DNA of 7,562 nucleotides from Deltaproteobacteria bacterium RIFCSPLOWO2_12_FULL_60_16. GTDB taxonomy: Bacteria > Desulfobacterota > Binatia > UBA9968. The DNA lies in contig MGSR01000042.1 of NCBI GenBank assembly GCA_001798565.1, forward strand, positions 1-7,562, read 5' to 3'. Every line of letters starts with the position of its first letter. Within the stretch, counting starts at the first letter, position 1. The translations under genes and the position numbers were made by a program. A model generated the notes under the pieces. That model made no database searches. It was not told the DNA's origin and saw only the letters and a program-made list of their open reading frames with translations. Positions 1 to 5,969 of this stretch are shown one piece after another.

Positions 1-93
1 GGCCGGAGGTTGGTTGAAGAAAGTTGGGGGGTCTTCCGCGTAACCCCCAGGGAACTCAGGGAGGCGCTAAAGGGAGAGCTCCTTGAAACTTGA
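1..93 (+). CDS. C-terminal end of a probable antitoxin, partial at window start
   Basis: Frame 1 is open from the first base to a TGA at 91-93 and encodes about 30 residues, including the pieces GRRLVEESWGVFRV and TPRELREALKGELLE. The fragment is charged, probably helical and ends just inside the start of the PIN toxin gene. The two overlap by 11 bases (83-93), and the toxin's Shine-Dalgarno sequence lies within this reading frame. Known pattern: VapB-type antitoxin genes usually sit directly upstream of their PIN-domain toxin and often overlap it, with the C-terminal tail binding the toxin. The DNA-binding N-terminus (AbrB, ribbon-helix-helix or other) lies outside the window, so the family cannot be named. 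It could instead be the tail of an unrelated gene. The call rests on context and overlap rather than on a recognised domain. Confidence 0.6.
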   Translation, partial: GRRLVEESWGVFRVTPRELREALKGELLET

Positions 94-580
94 GACCATT
101 CCCGGCGGGATCCTGGTCTTCATCGACGCCAATATCTTTATTTACCACTTCACTGCCGCCTCTGCTTCCTGCAATCAGTTTTTGACCCGCTGCTCCTCCG
201 GCGAACTTCACGGTATGACCTCTTTGCCGGTGCTCCTGGAGGTCGCCCATCGTCTCATGGTTGTCGAAGCGCAGCAGAAAAGGCTGGTCCGCCCACCCAA
301 TCCCGCACAAAAGCTGGCGCGCTCCCCGGCCCTGGTAAAAAAGCTCTCTCTCTATGAGGAATGGACGCTGGCAATCCCACGCATGGGGATCGAAGTGGAA
401 GAAGTGAGCTTTGCGGATCTCATGGTCAGCATGAACATGAGGCAAAAGAGCGGACTTCTCACCTTGGACGCTCTGATTCTAGCGGTCATGAGCCGCCTTA
501 AAATCCCCAACCTCGCCTCAGCGGACCGAGCCTTTTCGGCAGTAGAAGGCATTAAGCTCTTCAGTCCCGAAGATATATAG
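83..580 (+). CDS. PIN-domain ribonuclease, probable VapC-type toxin
   Basis: This 165-residue protein has the acidic active-site pattern of PIN nucleases: D15 in VFIDANIFIYHF, E53 in LPVLLEVAHR, D129 in LLTLDALILAV and D148 in ASADRAF. These residues normally hold Mg2+/Mn2+ for RNA cleavage, and VapC toxins typically cut tRNA or rRNA. The target here cannot be read from sequence. The start is TTG at 83, because AGGGAGAG at 71-78 is well spaced and an in-frame TAA at 68-70 rules out anything longer; the first ten residues precede the usual beta-strand start. The length is somewhat above the 130-145 residues common for VapC, with extra sequence between E53 and D129. It overlaps the upstream partial antitoxin frame by 11 bases, as expected for translational coupling. 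All four acidic residues are present, so it looks intact. A nuclease of the PIN fold is firm; the toxin role is inferred from context. Confidence 0.85.
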   Translation: MKLETIPGGILVFIDANIFIYHFTAASASCNQFLTRCSSGELHGMTSLPVLLEVAHRLMVVEAQQKRLVRPPNPAQKLARSPALVKKLSLYEEWTLAIPRMGIEVEEVSFADLMVSMNMRQKSGLLTLDALILAVMSRLKIPNLASADRAFSAVEGIKLFSPEDI

Positions 581-591
581 AAATCCGTTTT

Positions 592-1794
592 TCACTCTCC
601 TGACGCCTGGGCGATGCGGGTCTTACCCACCTCCACGAGACGGTGCACGCCTCCCCGGAACTCGAAATCGACATCCGAGACGACCTGGCCGTCGACCTTG
701 ACCGCTTTCTGGCCGATGAGCCTGCGCGCCTCGCCCTTGGACTTGGCAAACTGAAGATCGACAAGCAATTGGCAGATCCAAATGCGCTCGGGCGGGGAAA
801 ATTGCTTGCGCACACCCTTGGGAACAGAGCGTTTTTGGTGGCGGGTCTCGAAGTAGTCCTGCGCCGACGCTGCGGCCACAGGGCCGTGAAAGCGTGAGAC
901 GATCTCGGAGGCCAGCGATTTCTTAAAATCCATGGGATGGACGGAGCCGCCGGCTACCTGGTCGCGGGTTTTCTTCACCTCTTCGAGGTCGCGATCGCTC
1001 AACAGCTCCGCGTAGCGCCACATCAGCTCGTCCGAGATCGACATCATCTTGCCGAAGATCTCTTCCGGGGGCTCCTGGATGCCGATATAGTTGTTGAGCG
1101 ACTTGCTCATCTTCTGCACGCCGTCCGTCCCTTCCAGCAACGGCATGGTCAGGATCACCTGCGGTTCCTGGCCGTACTCGCGCTGGAGCTCCCGGCCGAC
1201 CAGCAGATTGAAGCGCTGGTCGGTACCGCCCAGCTCGACATCGGCCTTGAGCACCACCGAGTCGTAACCCTGGATCAGCGGATAGAGAAACTCATGGATG
1301 CTGATCGGCTGCTGGCTCTGATAGCGCTGCTTGAAATCCTCCCGCTCGAGCATCCGCGCCACCGTATACTTCGCGCTCAGGTCCACCAGCGCGGCGGCGT
1401 CCATCTTCTCCATCCAGCGATGGTTGAACTCGATCACGGTCTTTTTCGGGTCGAGGATCTTAAAGATCTGCTCCTTATAGGTCTCCGCATTCTTTAGAAC
1501 TTCAGCCCGGCCAAGCTGCTTGCGAGTTTCCGATTTCCCGGACGGATCGCCGATCATCCCGGTAAAATCCCCGATCAGGAAGATCACCTCGTGGCCCAGC
1601 TCCTGAAATTGCTTCATCTTCTGGATCAGCACCGTGTGGCCGAGATGGAGGTCCGGCGCCGTGGGATCGAATCCCGCCTTTACCCGCAGGGATTTTCCGC
1701 GCTTGAGCTTTTTAAGCAGCTCCTCTTCGAGGAGAATCTCGACCGCCCCGCGCTTGATGCGCCGGAGCTGTTCTTCGGGCGCAGCCCTGGTCAT
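592..1794 (-). CDS. tyrS: Tyrosyl-tRNA synthetase
   Basis: This cytoplasmic class I aminoacyl-tRNA synthetase charges tRNA-Tyr with tyrosine using ATP. The 400-residue product shows the HIGH-type signature HLGH at residues 50-53 inside [13 protein letters not shown], the tyrosine/tRNA pocket segments [10 protein letters not shown] (171-180) and [10 protein letters not shown] (187-196), and KMSKS at 228-232. A C-terminal S4 RNA-binding domain covers about 335-395 ([20 protein letters not shown]). The [10 protein letters not shown] form and the length fit the TyrZ-like (type 2) subgroup rather than the classic E. coli TyrS. The start is ATG at 1794, which overlaps the ymdB stop as ATGA and has GGGGGGAG about 6 bases upstream. 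A GTG at 1809 would add five residues but leaves no ribosome site. It is the last gene of the minus-strand block and ends 11 bases from the convergent PIN gene. No T-box or attenuator is visible in front of it. Confidence 0.97.
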   Translation of the reverse strand: MTRAAPEEQLRRIKRGAVEILLEEELLKKLKRGKSLRVKAGFDPTAPDLHLGHTVLIQKMKQFQELGHEVIFLIGDFTGMIGDPSGKSETRKQLGRAEVLKNAETYKEQIFKILDPKKTVIEFNHRWMEKMDAAALVDLSAKYTVARMLEREDFKQRYQSQQPISIHEFLYPLIQGYDSVVLKADVELGGTDQRFNLLVGRELQREYGQEPQVILTMPLLEGTDGVQKMSKSLNNYIGIQEPPEEIFGKMMSISDELMWRYAELLSDRDLEEVKKTRDQVAGGSVHPMDFKKSLASEIVSRFHGPVAAASAQDYFETRHQKRSVPKGVRKQFSPPERIWICQLLVDLQFAKSKGEARRLIGQKAVKVDGQVVSDVDFEFRGGVHRLVEVGKTRIAQASGE

Positions 1795-2585
1795 TCGGAC
1801 TCCCCCCACGGAACGCGGAGCCGCCGGATCTCCAGCGCCTTGCCGGTAGTCTCATCCACCTCCAAGACGATCCCCTGGAGAAGCACGTTTTCCTTCGCGA
1901 CCTCGAACCGGCGCGGCAGCTGGCTCAAAAAACCTTCGATCACGAGCTCCCTTTCGATGCCGATCACCGAATCCGCGGGACCGCACATGCCGAGATCCGT
2001 AATGTAGGCCGCGCCCCGGGGAAGAATCCGCTCGTCGGCCGTCTGCACGTGGGTATGGGTGCCGTACACGGCGGAGACCCTGCCGTCCAGAAACCAGCCC
2101 ATGGCGCACTTTTCCGAGGTTGCCTCCGCATGCATATCGACGATCACGACGCGGGAAAAGCCGGCGCGCTCCTTCAAGATCGCGTCGACGCAGCGAAACG
2201 GGTCATCGATGTTGCCGGGCATGAAGACCCTACCCTGCAGATTGATGATGAGCGCGCGCCGCCCGCCCGCGCCTTCCCATTCCACCCAGCCGCGGCCCGG
2301 AGCGCCCTTGGGGTAGTTCGCCGGCCGAATGAGAAGAGGCCGGCTCTCCAGATAGGAATAGATCTCCTTCTTTTTCCAGATGTGGTTTCCCGAAGTGAGC
2401 ACATGGACCCCTGCCCCGAACAGCTCCTCGGCGCTCTTTACGTCCACACCCATGCCTCCCGCCGCGTTCTCGGCGTTGGCGATCACCAGATCGACCTTCT
2501 CCTTCTGCGCCAGGGATGGGACAAGATCCCGGATCGCCCTCCGGCCCGGACGGCCCACCACATCACCTAAAATAAGAACACGCAT
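1791..2585 (-). CDS. ymdB: YmdB-type metallophosphoesterase (TIGR00282 family)
   Basis: This 264-residue calcineurin-like phosphoesterase belongs to the YmdB family; characterised members hydrolyse 2',3'-cyclic nucleotides and, in Bacillus subtilis, influence biofilm and motility decisions. Metal-ligand motifs are all present: GDVVG with D8, NAEN at 37-40 (E39, N40), SGNHIW with N67 and H68, DMHAE with H152, and GTHTH with H177 and H179. Length and motif spacing match the family closely. ATG at 2585 is the start; [11 protein letters not shown] is the usual N-terminus. No Shine-Dalgarno sequence is seen, because the upstream 100 bases are a heptamer-repeat array ending two or three bases before the ATG. 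Its stop overlaps the tyrS start by four bases. It lies directly downstream of rny, an order also known in B. subtilis (ymdA-ymdB), which suggests a shared role in RNA turnover. No signal peptide is present, so it is cytoplasmic. Confidence 0.93.
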   Translation of the reverse strand: MRVLILGDVVGRPGRRAIRDLVPSLAQKEKVDLVIANAENAAGGMGVDVKSAEELFGAGVHVLTSGNHIWKKKEIYSYLESRPLLIRPANYPKGAPGRGWVEWEGAGGRRALIINLQGRVFMPGNIDDPFRCVDAILKERAGFSRVVIVDMHAEATSEKCAMGWFLDGRVSAVYGTHTHVQTADERILPRGAAYITDLGMCGPADSVIGIERELVIEGFLSQLPRRFEVAKENVLLQGIVLEVDETTGKALEIRRLRVPWGESE

Positions 2586-2685
2586 AACTCTGGTTACTAG
2601 TTAATAGTTACTGGTTAATCGTTAACTCGTTACTCGTTGAATCCATGATACCAATAACCAATACACGAATAACGAATATACGAAA
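2586..2685 (-). repeat. Degenerate heptamer-repeat array filling the rny-ymdB gap
   Basis: The whole gap is AT-rich and built from 7-base units. Read on the minus strand, 2638-2586 contains seven units of the form AAC[GCT]A[GT], starting 7, 8, 7, 7, 7 and 7 bases apart (AACGAGT AACGAGT, then TAACGAT and so on). The first half, 2685-2639, carries units of the opposite sense (TATTCGT TATTCGT, then GTATTGG TTATTGG). The two halves are therefore roughly inverted, and ATTCGTTATTCGTG could pair with AACGAGTAACGAGT if G-U pairs are allowed. Because 7 is not a multiple of 3, TAA occurs in all three frames. The array replaces the normal leader of ymdB. Its function is unknown; it could be a hairpin protecting the transcript, a protein-binding array or a neutral expanding repeat. 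Confidence 0.8.
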
Positions 2686-4251
2686 TTACCTCGCGTATTC
2701 CACCGACCTTACCTCGCGGATGACCGTGACCTTGACCTGGCCCGGATAGGTCATCTCGGCCTCGATCTTGCGCGCGATCTCGCGCGCCATCAGCGCGGCT
2801 TCCTGATCCGAGACCAGGTCATGCTGCACGATGATCCGGATCTCCCTGCCGGCCTGGACCGCGTACGACTTCTCCACGCCCTTGAAGGAATTGGTAATCC
2901 GCTCCAGCTCCTCGAGCCGCCGCACGTAGGTCTCGAGCATCTCCCGGCGCGCGCCGGGACGGGCGCCGGACAGCGCGTCCGCCGCGTCGACCAAAGGGGC
3001 CAGGATGGTCTCGGCTTTCACATCCTCGTGGTGCGCCGCGATGGCATTGACGATCTTGGGAGACTCGCCATATTTGCGCGCCAGCTCCGCCCCGATGATG
3101 GCGTGGGATCCCTCCACCTCATGGTCCACCGCCTTGCCGATGTCGTGCAGCAGGGCCGCGCGGCGCGCCTGCTTCTCGTTCAACCCCAGTTCCGCAGCCA
3201 TATTGCCGCAGATGAAGGCGGCTTCTATCGAATGGAGCAGCACATTCTGCGCGTAGCTGTAGCGGTACTTGAGTCTTCCCAGGAGCTTGACGAGCTCCGG
3301 GTGGACGCCATGAACCCCGACGTCGAATATGGCTTTCTGGCCGGCCTCCCGGATCGCCTCGTCGAGTTCCTGCTCGGCCTTGCGCACCACCTCCTCGATC
3401 CTCCCCGGGTGGATGCGTCCGTCCGAGATCAGTTTTTCCAGCGACAGGCGGGCGATCTCACGCCGGATAGGATTGTGCCCGGAGATGATCACCGACTCCG
3501 GGGTGTCGTCCACGATCAAGTCGATGCCCGTAGCCGCCTCCAGGGCGCGGATATTGCGTCCCTCGCGGCCGATGATCCTCCCTTTCAAATCGTCGCTCGG
3601 CAAGGGCACGACGGTAACGGTCCGCTCCGCGACGAAATCGCCTGCCAATCTCTCGATCGCCAGCGCCACGATTTTCTGTCCCCTGCGGGCCGCTTCCTCT
3701 TTGGCCTCCTCTTCGATGACACGCACGCGCTTGGCCGATTCGTGTTTCGCCTCCTCGACCATCTGGTCGATCAGGCTCTTCTTCGCCTCCTCGCGCGTCA
3801 TTCCACCCACATGCTCGATCTGCCGCTTGGCCTCGTCGCTCAGGCGGTCGCATTCGGTCGCCTTCTCTTCCAGCGATTTTTCTCTCGCCTTGACCGAGCT
3901 CTCCCGCCGGCCCAGCTCGGACTCCCGTTTCTCGGCGGCCTCGACGCGCTTATCGAGATTCTCCTCCTTGTTGATCAGCCTCTTCTCCAGGGCCTGCAGC
4001 TCTCTGCGAGTCTCGCGAACCTCCTTCTCGAAATCCGTCCTGGCTTGTAGAACGCTGTCGCGCGCCTGTATCTCCGCCTCTTTCTTGATCGCGCTCGCCT
4101 CTTTCTTCGCCTCCTCGATGATGCGGGCGGCTGTGCCTTGCGCCAGCTCCATCTGGCCCCGCTGCTGCTTGCGCCTGAGCCACGCGATGGCCAGAGCCAA
4201 AAGGACCCCCACCAAAAGTCCCGCAATTCCGATCACCATATTGAGTTCCAA
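2686..4251 (-). CDS. rny: Ribonuclease Y, membrane-anchored endoribonuclease
   Basis: RNase Y starts mRNA decay and processing at the inner face of the cytoplasmic membrane. The order is classic: a single membrane helix at about residues 5-25 (VIGIAGLLVGVLLALAIAW), a long charged coiled coil to about 205, a KH RNA-binding domain at about 210-275 with GRIIGREGRN (224-233), then an HD hydrolase domain with H340 (LLHSIEA), the catalytic HD pair at 369-370 (ALLHDIGK) and AHHED near 407-410. The chosen start is TTG at 4251: AAGGGGG at 4266-4260 lies 8 bases upstream, and 521 residues fits the usual 515-520. A GTG at 4284 would overlap the upstream stop as GTGA but has no ribosome site, and an ATG at 4239 would cut into the residues before the helix. 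It lies 29 bases after the cyclo-ligase stop and is followed by the heptamer array and ymdB. Confidence 0.97.
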   Translation of the reverse strand: MELNMVIGIAGLLVGVLLALAIAWLRRKQQRGQMELAQGTAARIIEEAKKEASAIKKEAEIQARDSVLQARTDFEKEVRETRRELQALEKRLINKEENLDKRVEAAEKRESELGRRESSVKAREKSLEEKATECDRLSDEAKRQIEHVGGMTREEAKKSLIDQMVEEAKHESAKRVRVIEEEAKEEAARRGQKIVALAIERLAGDFVAERTVTVVPLPSDDLKGRIIGREGRNIRALEAATGIDLIVDDTPESVIISGHNPIRREIARLSLEKLISDGRIHPGRIEEVVRKAEQELDEAIREAGQKAIFDVGVHGVHPELVKLLGRLKYRYSYAQNVLLHSIEAAFICGNMAAELGLNEKQARRAALLHDIGKAVDHEVEGSHAIIGAELARKYGESPKIVNAIAAHHEDVKAETILAPLVDAADALSGARPGARREMLETYVRRLEELERITNSFKGVEKSYAVQAGREIRIIVQHDLVSDQEAALMAREIARKIEAEMTYPGQVKVTVIREVRSVEYAR

Positions 4252-4257
4252 AGAAAA

Positions 4258-4267
4258 CACCCCCTTT
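4258..4267 (-). promoter_or_regulatory. Ribosome binding site deciding the rny start
   Basis: Minus strand AAAGGGGGTG lies 8 bases before a TTG at 4251. No comparable site precedes the GTG at 4284, whose upstream sequence is C/T-rich, or the ATG at 4239, which has only GGAA. This makes TTG the best-supported start of RNase Y. Confidence 0.65.
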
Positions 4268-4280
4268 GCGTCTGAGAGAT

Positions 4281-4895
4281 TCACGGGATCGGCCCGGACA
4301 GGGAGGGAGCCTCCCCGCAGGCAATGATCCTTCTCTCAGTGATAATGTGATGCACTCTGCAGTCCCACCTGTCGGCGGGAACCCGCTCCAAAATCTGCAA
4401 TTCGAAGGCCAGGGCCACGAAAACGGATCTTTCTCCCACCGATGCCAGCGCCCGATCGTACCAGCCCTTGCCTCTCCCCAGCCGGTTCCCTTGAACATCG
4501 AAAGCCACGCCGGGGACGAATACTACCAGACGTTCTTGATCCTCTTCTGTCAACATCCTTGCTCCAGCCGGCTCCAAAATACCGTAACGCCCGGGCCGGA
4601 GCTCATCGGCCGATGCCACCCCGATCAGGGCGGGCCTCCCCCCGTGTCCCAGCTTCGGGTAGAAGAGCCTCTTGCCCGATCGCAAGGCGTGGTCACGGAT
4701 TTCCTCGGTGGCAACCTCGTTCCCGATCGGGCTATAAAGCGCGACCGCGCGCGACCAGAGATAAGGGGGAAATTGAAGGACCTTCTGCTGGATCCGCTGG
4801 CTCCAGAGCCGGCATTCAGCCGCCGAGAGGGATTCCCGGCGCCGAAGGGACGTGACCCGAAGTGTCTGCTTTTTCTCTCCCATAAACCGCCGCAA
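4281..4895 (-). CDS. 5-formyltetrahydrofolate cyclo-ligase
   Basis: This enzyme (also called 5,10-methenyltetrahydrofolate synthetase; ygfA/fau in E. coli) uses ATP to turn 5-formyl-THF into 5,10-methenyl-THF, returning a stored folate to one-carbon metabolism in the cytoplasm. The 204-residue protein shows an N-terminal KKQTLR...RR basic segment, GILEP (105-109), VPGVAFD (128-134), the ATP/folate-loop signature GRGKGWYDR (140-148) and the terminal HHIITE. The start is taken as TTG at 4895, because GAGAGG at 4908-4903 lies 7 bases upstream. An ATG at 4883 would give 200 residues but has only GGCGG three bases away. Position after zapA and 6S RNA is the conserved proteobacterial order (zapA-ssrS-ygfA); in E. 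coli the gene is co-transcribed with 6S RNA and linked to stress and persistence. The stop is 29 bases before the rny start. Confidence 0.95.
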   Translation of the reverse strand: MRRFMGEKKQTLRVTSLRRRESLSAAECRLWSQRIQQKVLQFPPYLWSRAVALYSPIGNEVATEEIRDHALRSGKRLFYPKLGHGGRPALIGVASADELRPGRYGILEPAGARMLTEEDQERLVVFVPGVAFDVQGNRLGRGKGWYDRALASVGERSVFVALAFELQILERVPADRWDCRVHHIITERRIIACGEAPSLSGPIP

Positions 4896-5195
4896 CGGTG
4901 AGCCTCTCGGTGGTGGGGAGAGAGACGGTGAGAGATAGGGATGGGAAGACGACTGCTAAAACCTGATCTACATCAGCGAGTCGCGGGCGGTCCCGCCTTC
5001 GCTCCTCGGAGAAAGAGCCCACTGCCGATTGCCGATACCGATGTTGAGGACATTTCCGCTGCCATCTCCGAGCCGACTATAGTGAATTGCCAGTACCTTT
5101 TTAAGTCCACGGATGCGAAAAACAATAGATCAGATCCTTCCTTGACGACTGATTCCCCAAACCTTCACCCTTCCGCCCCACCCTTTAATTCGGGT
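4896..5195 (-). other. 300-base gap between 6S RNA and the cyclo-ligase gene
   Basis: No gene is convincing here; open frames lack ribosome sites and family features. Visible elements are a possible promoter at 5076-5104, nearly three TGCCGAT units (+ strand, 5023-5042), CTCGGAG/CTCCGAG arms at 5005-5011 and 5066-5072, a GCGGG/CCCGC hairpin at 4983-4996, and a 5-bp hairpin at 4963-4976 followed on the minus strand by G and four Ts, too weak to call a terminator. The region would be either the 3' trailer of the 6S precursor or a long leader of the cyclo-ligase mRNA. No known riboswitch was recognised. Confidence 0.5.
5076..5104 (-). promoter_or_regulatory. Candidate sigma70-type promoter before the cyclo-ligase gene
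   Basis: On the minus strand TTAAAA (5104-5099; 4 of 6 to TTGACA) is separated by 17 bases from TATAGT (5081-5076; 5 of 6 to TATAAT). Transcription would start near 5069 and leave a leader of about 170 bases before the TTG at 4895. It would let the cyclo-ligase and rny be made independently of 6S RNA. Spacing is ideal but the -35 is modest, so this is only a candidate. Confidence 0.4.
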
Positions 5196-5372
5196 TTCCC
5201 CCGCACGGTGCCGTGTCAGGCGATCAACTTGAACCGGGTAAACAGGTGGATGCCGTATTGCCGCTTAAGTCTTCCCCGAAACCAGGGCCTGACAGCCACG
5301 GCAAGGGACAGCTTCCCTTCTTTCTTTGTTGGTTCTAAGTTGCCTCTCCCGATCACGAACACAGCAGGGGAA
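5196..5372 (-). ncRNA. ssrS: 6S RNA
   Basis: 6S RNA mimics an open promoter, binds the housekeeping RNA polymerase holoenzyme and lowers transcription in stationary phase. The ends close with a 9-bp stem: UUCCCCUGC (5372-5364) pairs with GCGGGGGAA (5204-5196) with one G-U pair. Just inside, UGUUCG on the 5' side followed by a CGGG run, and GCCUGACACGGCACC on the 3' side, parallel the E. coli closing stem. The middle has ACUUAAGCGGCAAUACGGC followed by AUCCACCUGUUUACCC, resembling the conserved central-bubble region and 3' strand of proteobacterial 6S RNA. The length of about 177 bases is close to the 184 of E. coli. Position between zapA (stop 17 bases upstream) and 5-formyl-THF cyclo-ligase is the conserved location for this RNA. 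Ends are set by the stem and could differ by a few bases. No clear promoter of its own was seen, so it may be processed from the zapA transcript. Confidence 0.92.
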
Positions 5373-5388
5373 AAGGATCACCTGATGA

Positions 5389-5667
5389 TTAGCCCTCCTC
5401 AGTTAAAGTGGTCGAAAGCCTTCTGGATAATTGGTTCAACCTCTGCATCGTCGCGTCATAGCTCTCTTTCAATCGCTGGTACTCATCGGCGATATTGAGC
5501 GCCGCCAGCATGGCCACGCTGGACTTGCCGACGGGCCGCGTCGTCTTCATGACCTCCTGCATCTTTCCATCCACGTATCCGGCTACCTTGCGCACGTGGC
5601 TTTCGTCGGCATCGCTGCGGACGGTAAACTTTTCTCCCATGATCTCGACATCCACAGCCTTTTTCAT
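5389..5667 (-). CDS. zapA: Cell division protein ZapA
   Basis: ZapA binds and cross-links FtsZ filaments at mid-cell and stabilises the Z-ring. The 92-residue product has the usual N-terminal globular part (VDVEIMGEKFTVRSDADE), the segment VRKVAGYVDGKMQEV, the family core VAMLAALNIADEYQRL (about 51-66) and a C-terminal coiled-coil helix for tetramer formation. The length is slightly below E. coli ZapA (109) but normal for other phyla. ATG at 5667 is preceded by GGGGAAGG with about 4-5 bases of spacing. It begins 15 bases after the stop of the small coiled-coil gene, suggesting one transcript, and 6S RNA begins 16 bases after its stop. No odd features. Confidence 0.93.
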   Translation of the reverse strand: MKKAVDVEIMGEKFTVRSDADESHVRKVAGYVDGKMQEVMKTTRPVGKSSVAMLAALNIADEYQRLKESYDATMQRLNQLSRRLSTTLTEEG

Positions 5668-5682
5668 AGAGCCTTCCCCGGC

Positions 5683-5910
5683 CTAAGGAAGATCCAGACG
5701 GTCAAAATGGCCCAGGATCTTCTCCAATTTATCCCGGATCTCGACCCGCTCGCGCTCGTACTGGCGCAGCTGGCCTCTCAGCTGGTGCGACTCGCTCTCC
5801 CTTTGCTGGAGCCGCTTCTCCGCCAATTCCTTCTCCTTCTTCACCCTTTCATGCTTTTCCAGCAACTGATTGACCCGGGCCTCCAGCTGTTCGATGTTGT
5901 CAAGAGCCAT
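5683..5910 (-). CDS. Small coiled-coil protein, ZapB-like (TIGR02449-type)
   Basis: This 75-residue protein is almost entirely one charged coiled coil (heptads from IEQLEARVNQLLEKH through QLRGQLRQYERERVEIRDKL) ending in KILGHFDRLDLP. Small coiled-coil proteins encoded immediately upstream of zapA are often annotated as ZapB or TIGR02449 family; E. coli ZapB is 81 residues and bridges ZapA to the MatP/chromosome terminus. Shape, length and position support that role, but coiled coils score similar by composition alone, so the identity is inferred. ATG at 5910 has no Shine-Dalgarno sequence (upstream GGCGTTTTAGATTC) even though a strong promoter lies just ahead and the predicted leader is only about 24 bases. 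It is the first gene of the minus-strand block, 15 bases before zapA. Confidence 0.65.
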   Translation of the reverse strand: MALDNIEQLEARVNQLLEKHERVKKEKELAEKRLQQRESESHQLRGQLRQYERERVEIRDKLEKILGHFDRLDLP

Positions 5911-5911
5911 G

Positions 5912-5950
5912 AATCTAAAACGCCGAAAATTTCATGTGTAAGTTTAGATT
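5912..5950. promoter_or_regulatory. Inverted repeat over the zapB-like promoter, possible operator
   Basis: AATCTAAA at 5912-5919 and TTTAGATT at 5943-5950 are perfect 8-base inverted arms with centres 31 bases apart, about three helical turns. One arm covers the -10 element of the minus-strand promoter and the other lies just ahead of the start codon. Because the promoter-side arm is not transcribed, an RNA hairpin is unlikely; a protein-binding site is possible. AT-rich sequence could give such arms by chance. Confidence 0.35.
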
Positions 5951-5969
5951 TAACACCCTTTTTTGTCAA
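5941..5969 (-). promoter_or_regulatory. Strong sigma70-type promoter for the zapB-like/zapA block
   Basis: On the minus strand a perfect TTGACA (5969-5964) is followed by a 17-base spacer and TAAACT (5946-5941; 4 of 6 to TATAAT). Transcription should start near 5934, leaving a leader of about 24 bases before the ATG at 5910. The surroundings are AT-rich compared with the coding sequence. This is the clearest promoter in the window and probably drives the division genes and 6S RNA. Confidence 0.75.

Noticed and set aside
2..43. Frame 2 open to TAA at 41-43 as the end of an upstream gene
   Set aside because: Only 13 codons are visible with low-complexity content; frame 1 continuing to 93 fits a gene overlapping the toxin much better.
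937..1497. + strand frame opposite tyrS
   Set aside because: Antisense to the catalytic core of TyrRS with no recognisable domain.
2586..2685. Heptamer array as a CRISPR or an insertion-sequence end
   Set aside because: Units are 7 bases without spacers, no cas genes or transposase are near, and no target-site duplication is visible.
2821..4050. Long + strand open frames (also 3329-4327) opposite rny
   Set aside because: Shadow frames caused by GC-rich codon bias of rny; composition is low-complexity (Leu/Arg/Asp or Ser/Ala-rich) with no motifs.
4958..4976. Hairpin CTGAT/ATCAG followed by GTTTT on the minus strand as a terminator
   Set aside because: The stem is only 5 bp and AT-rich with a short T run, so it is too weak to call, and it would stop transcription just before the cyclo-ligase gene.
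4941..5498. 185-residue open frame on the + strand
   Set aside because: It runs antisense through the 6S RNA gene and into zapA, lacks family features and has no good ribosome site.
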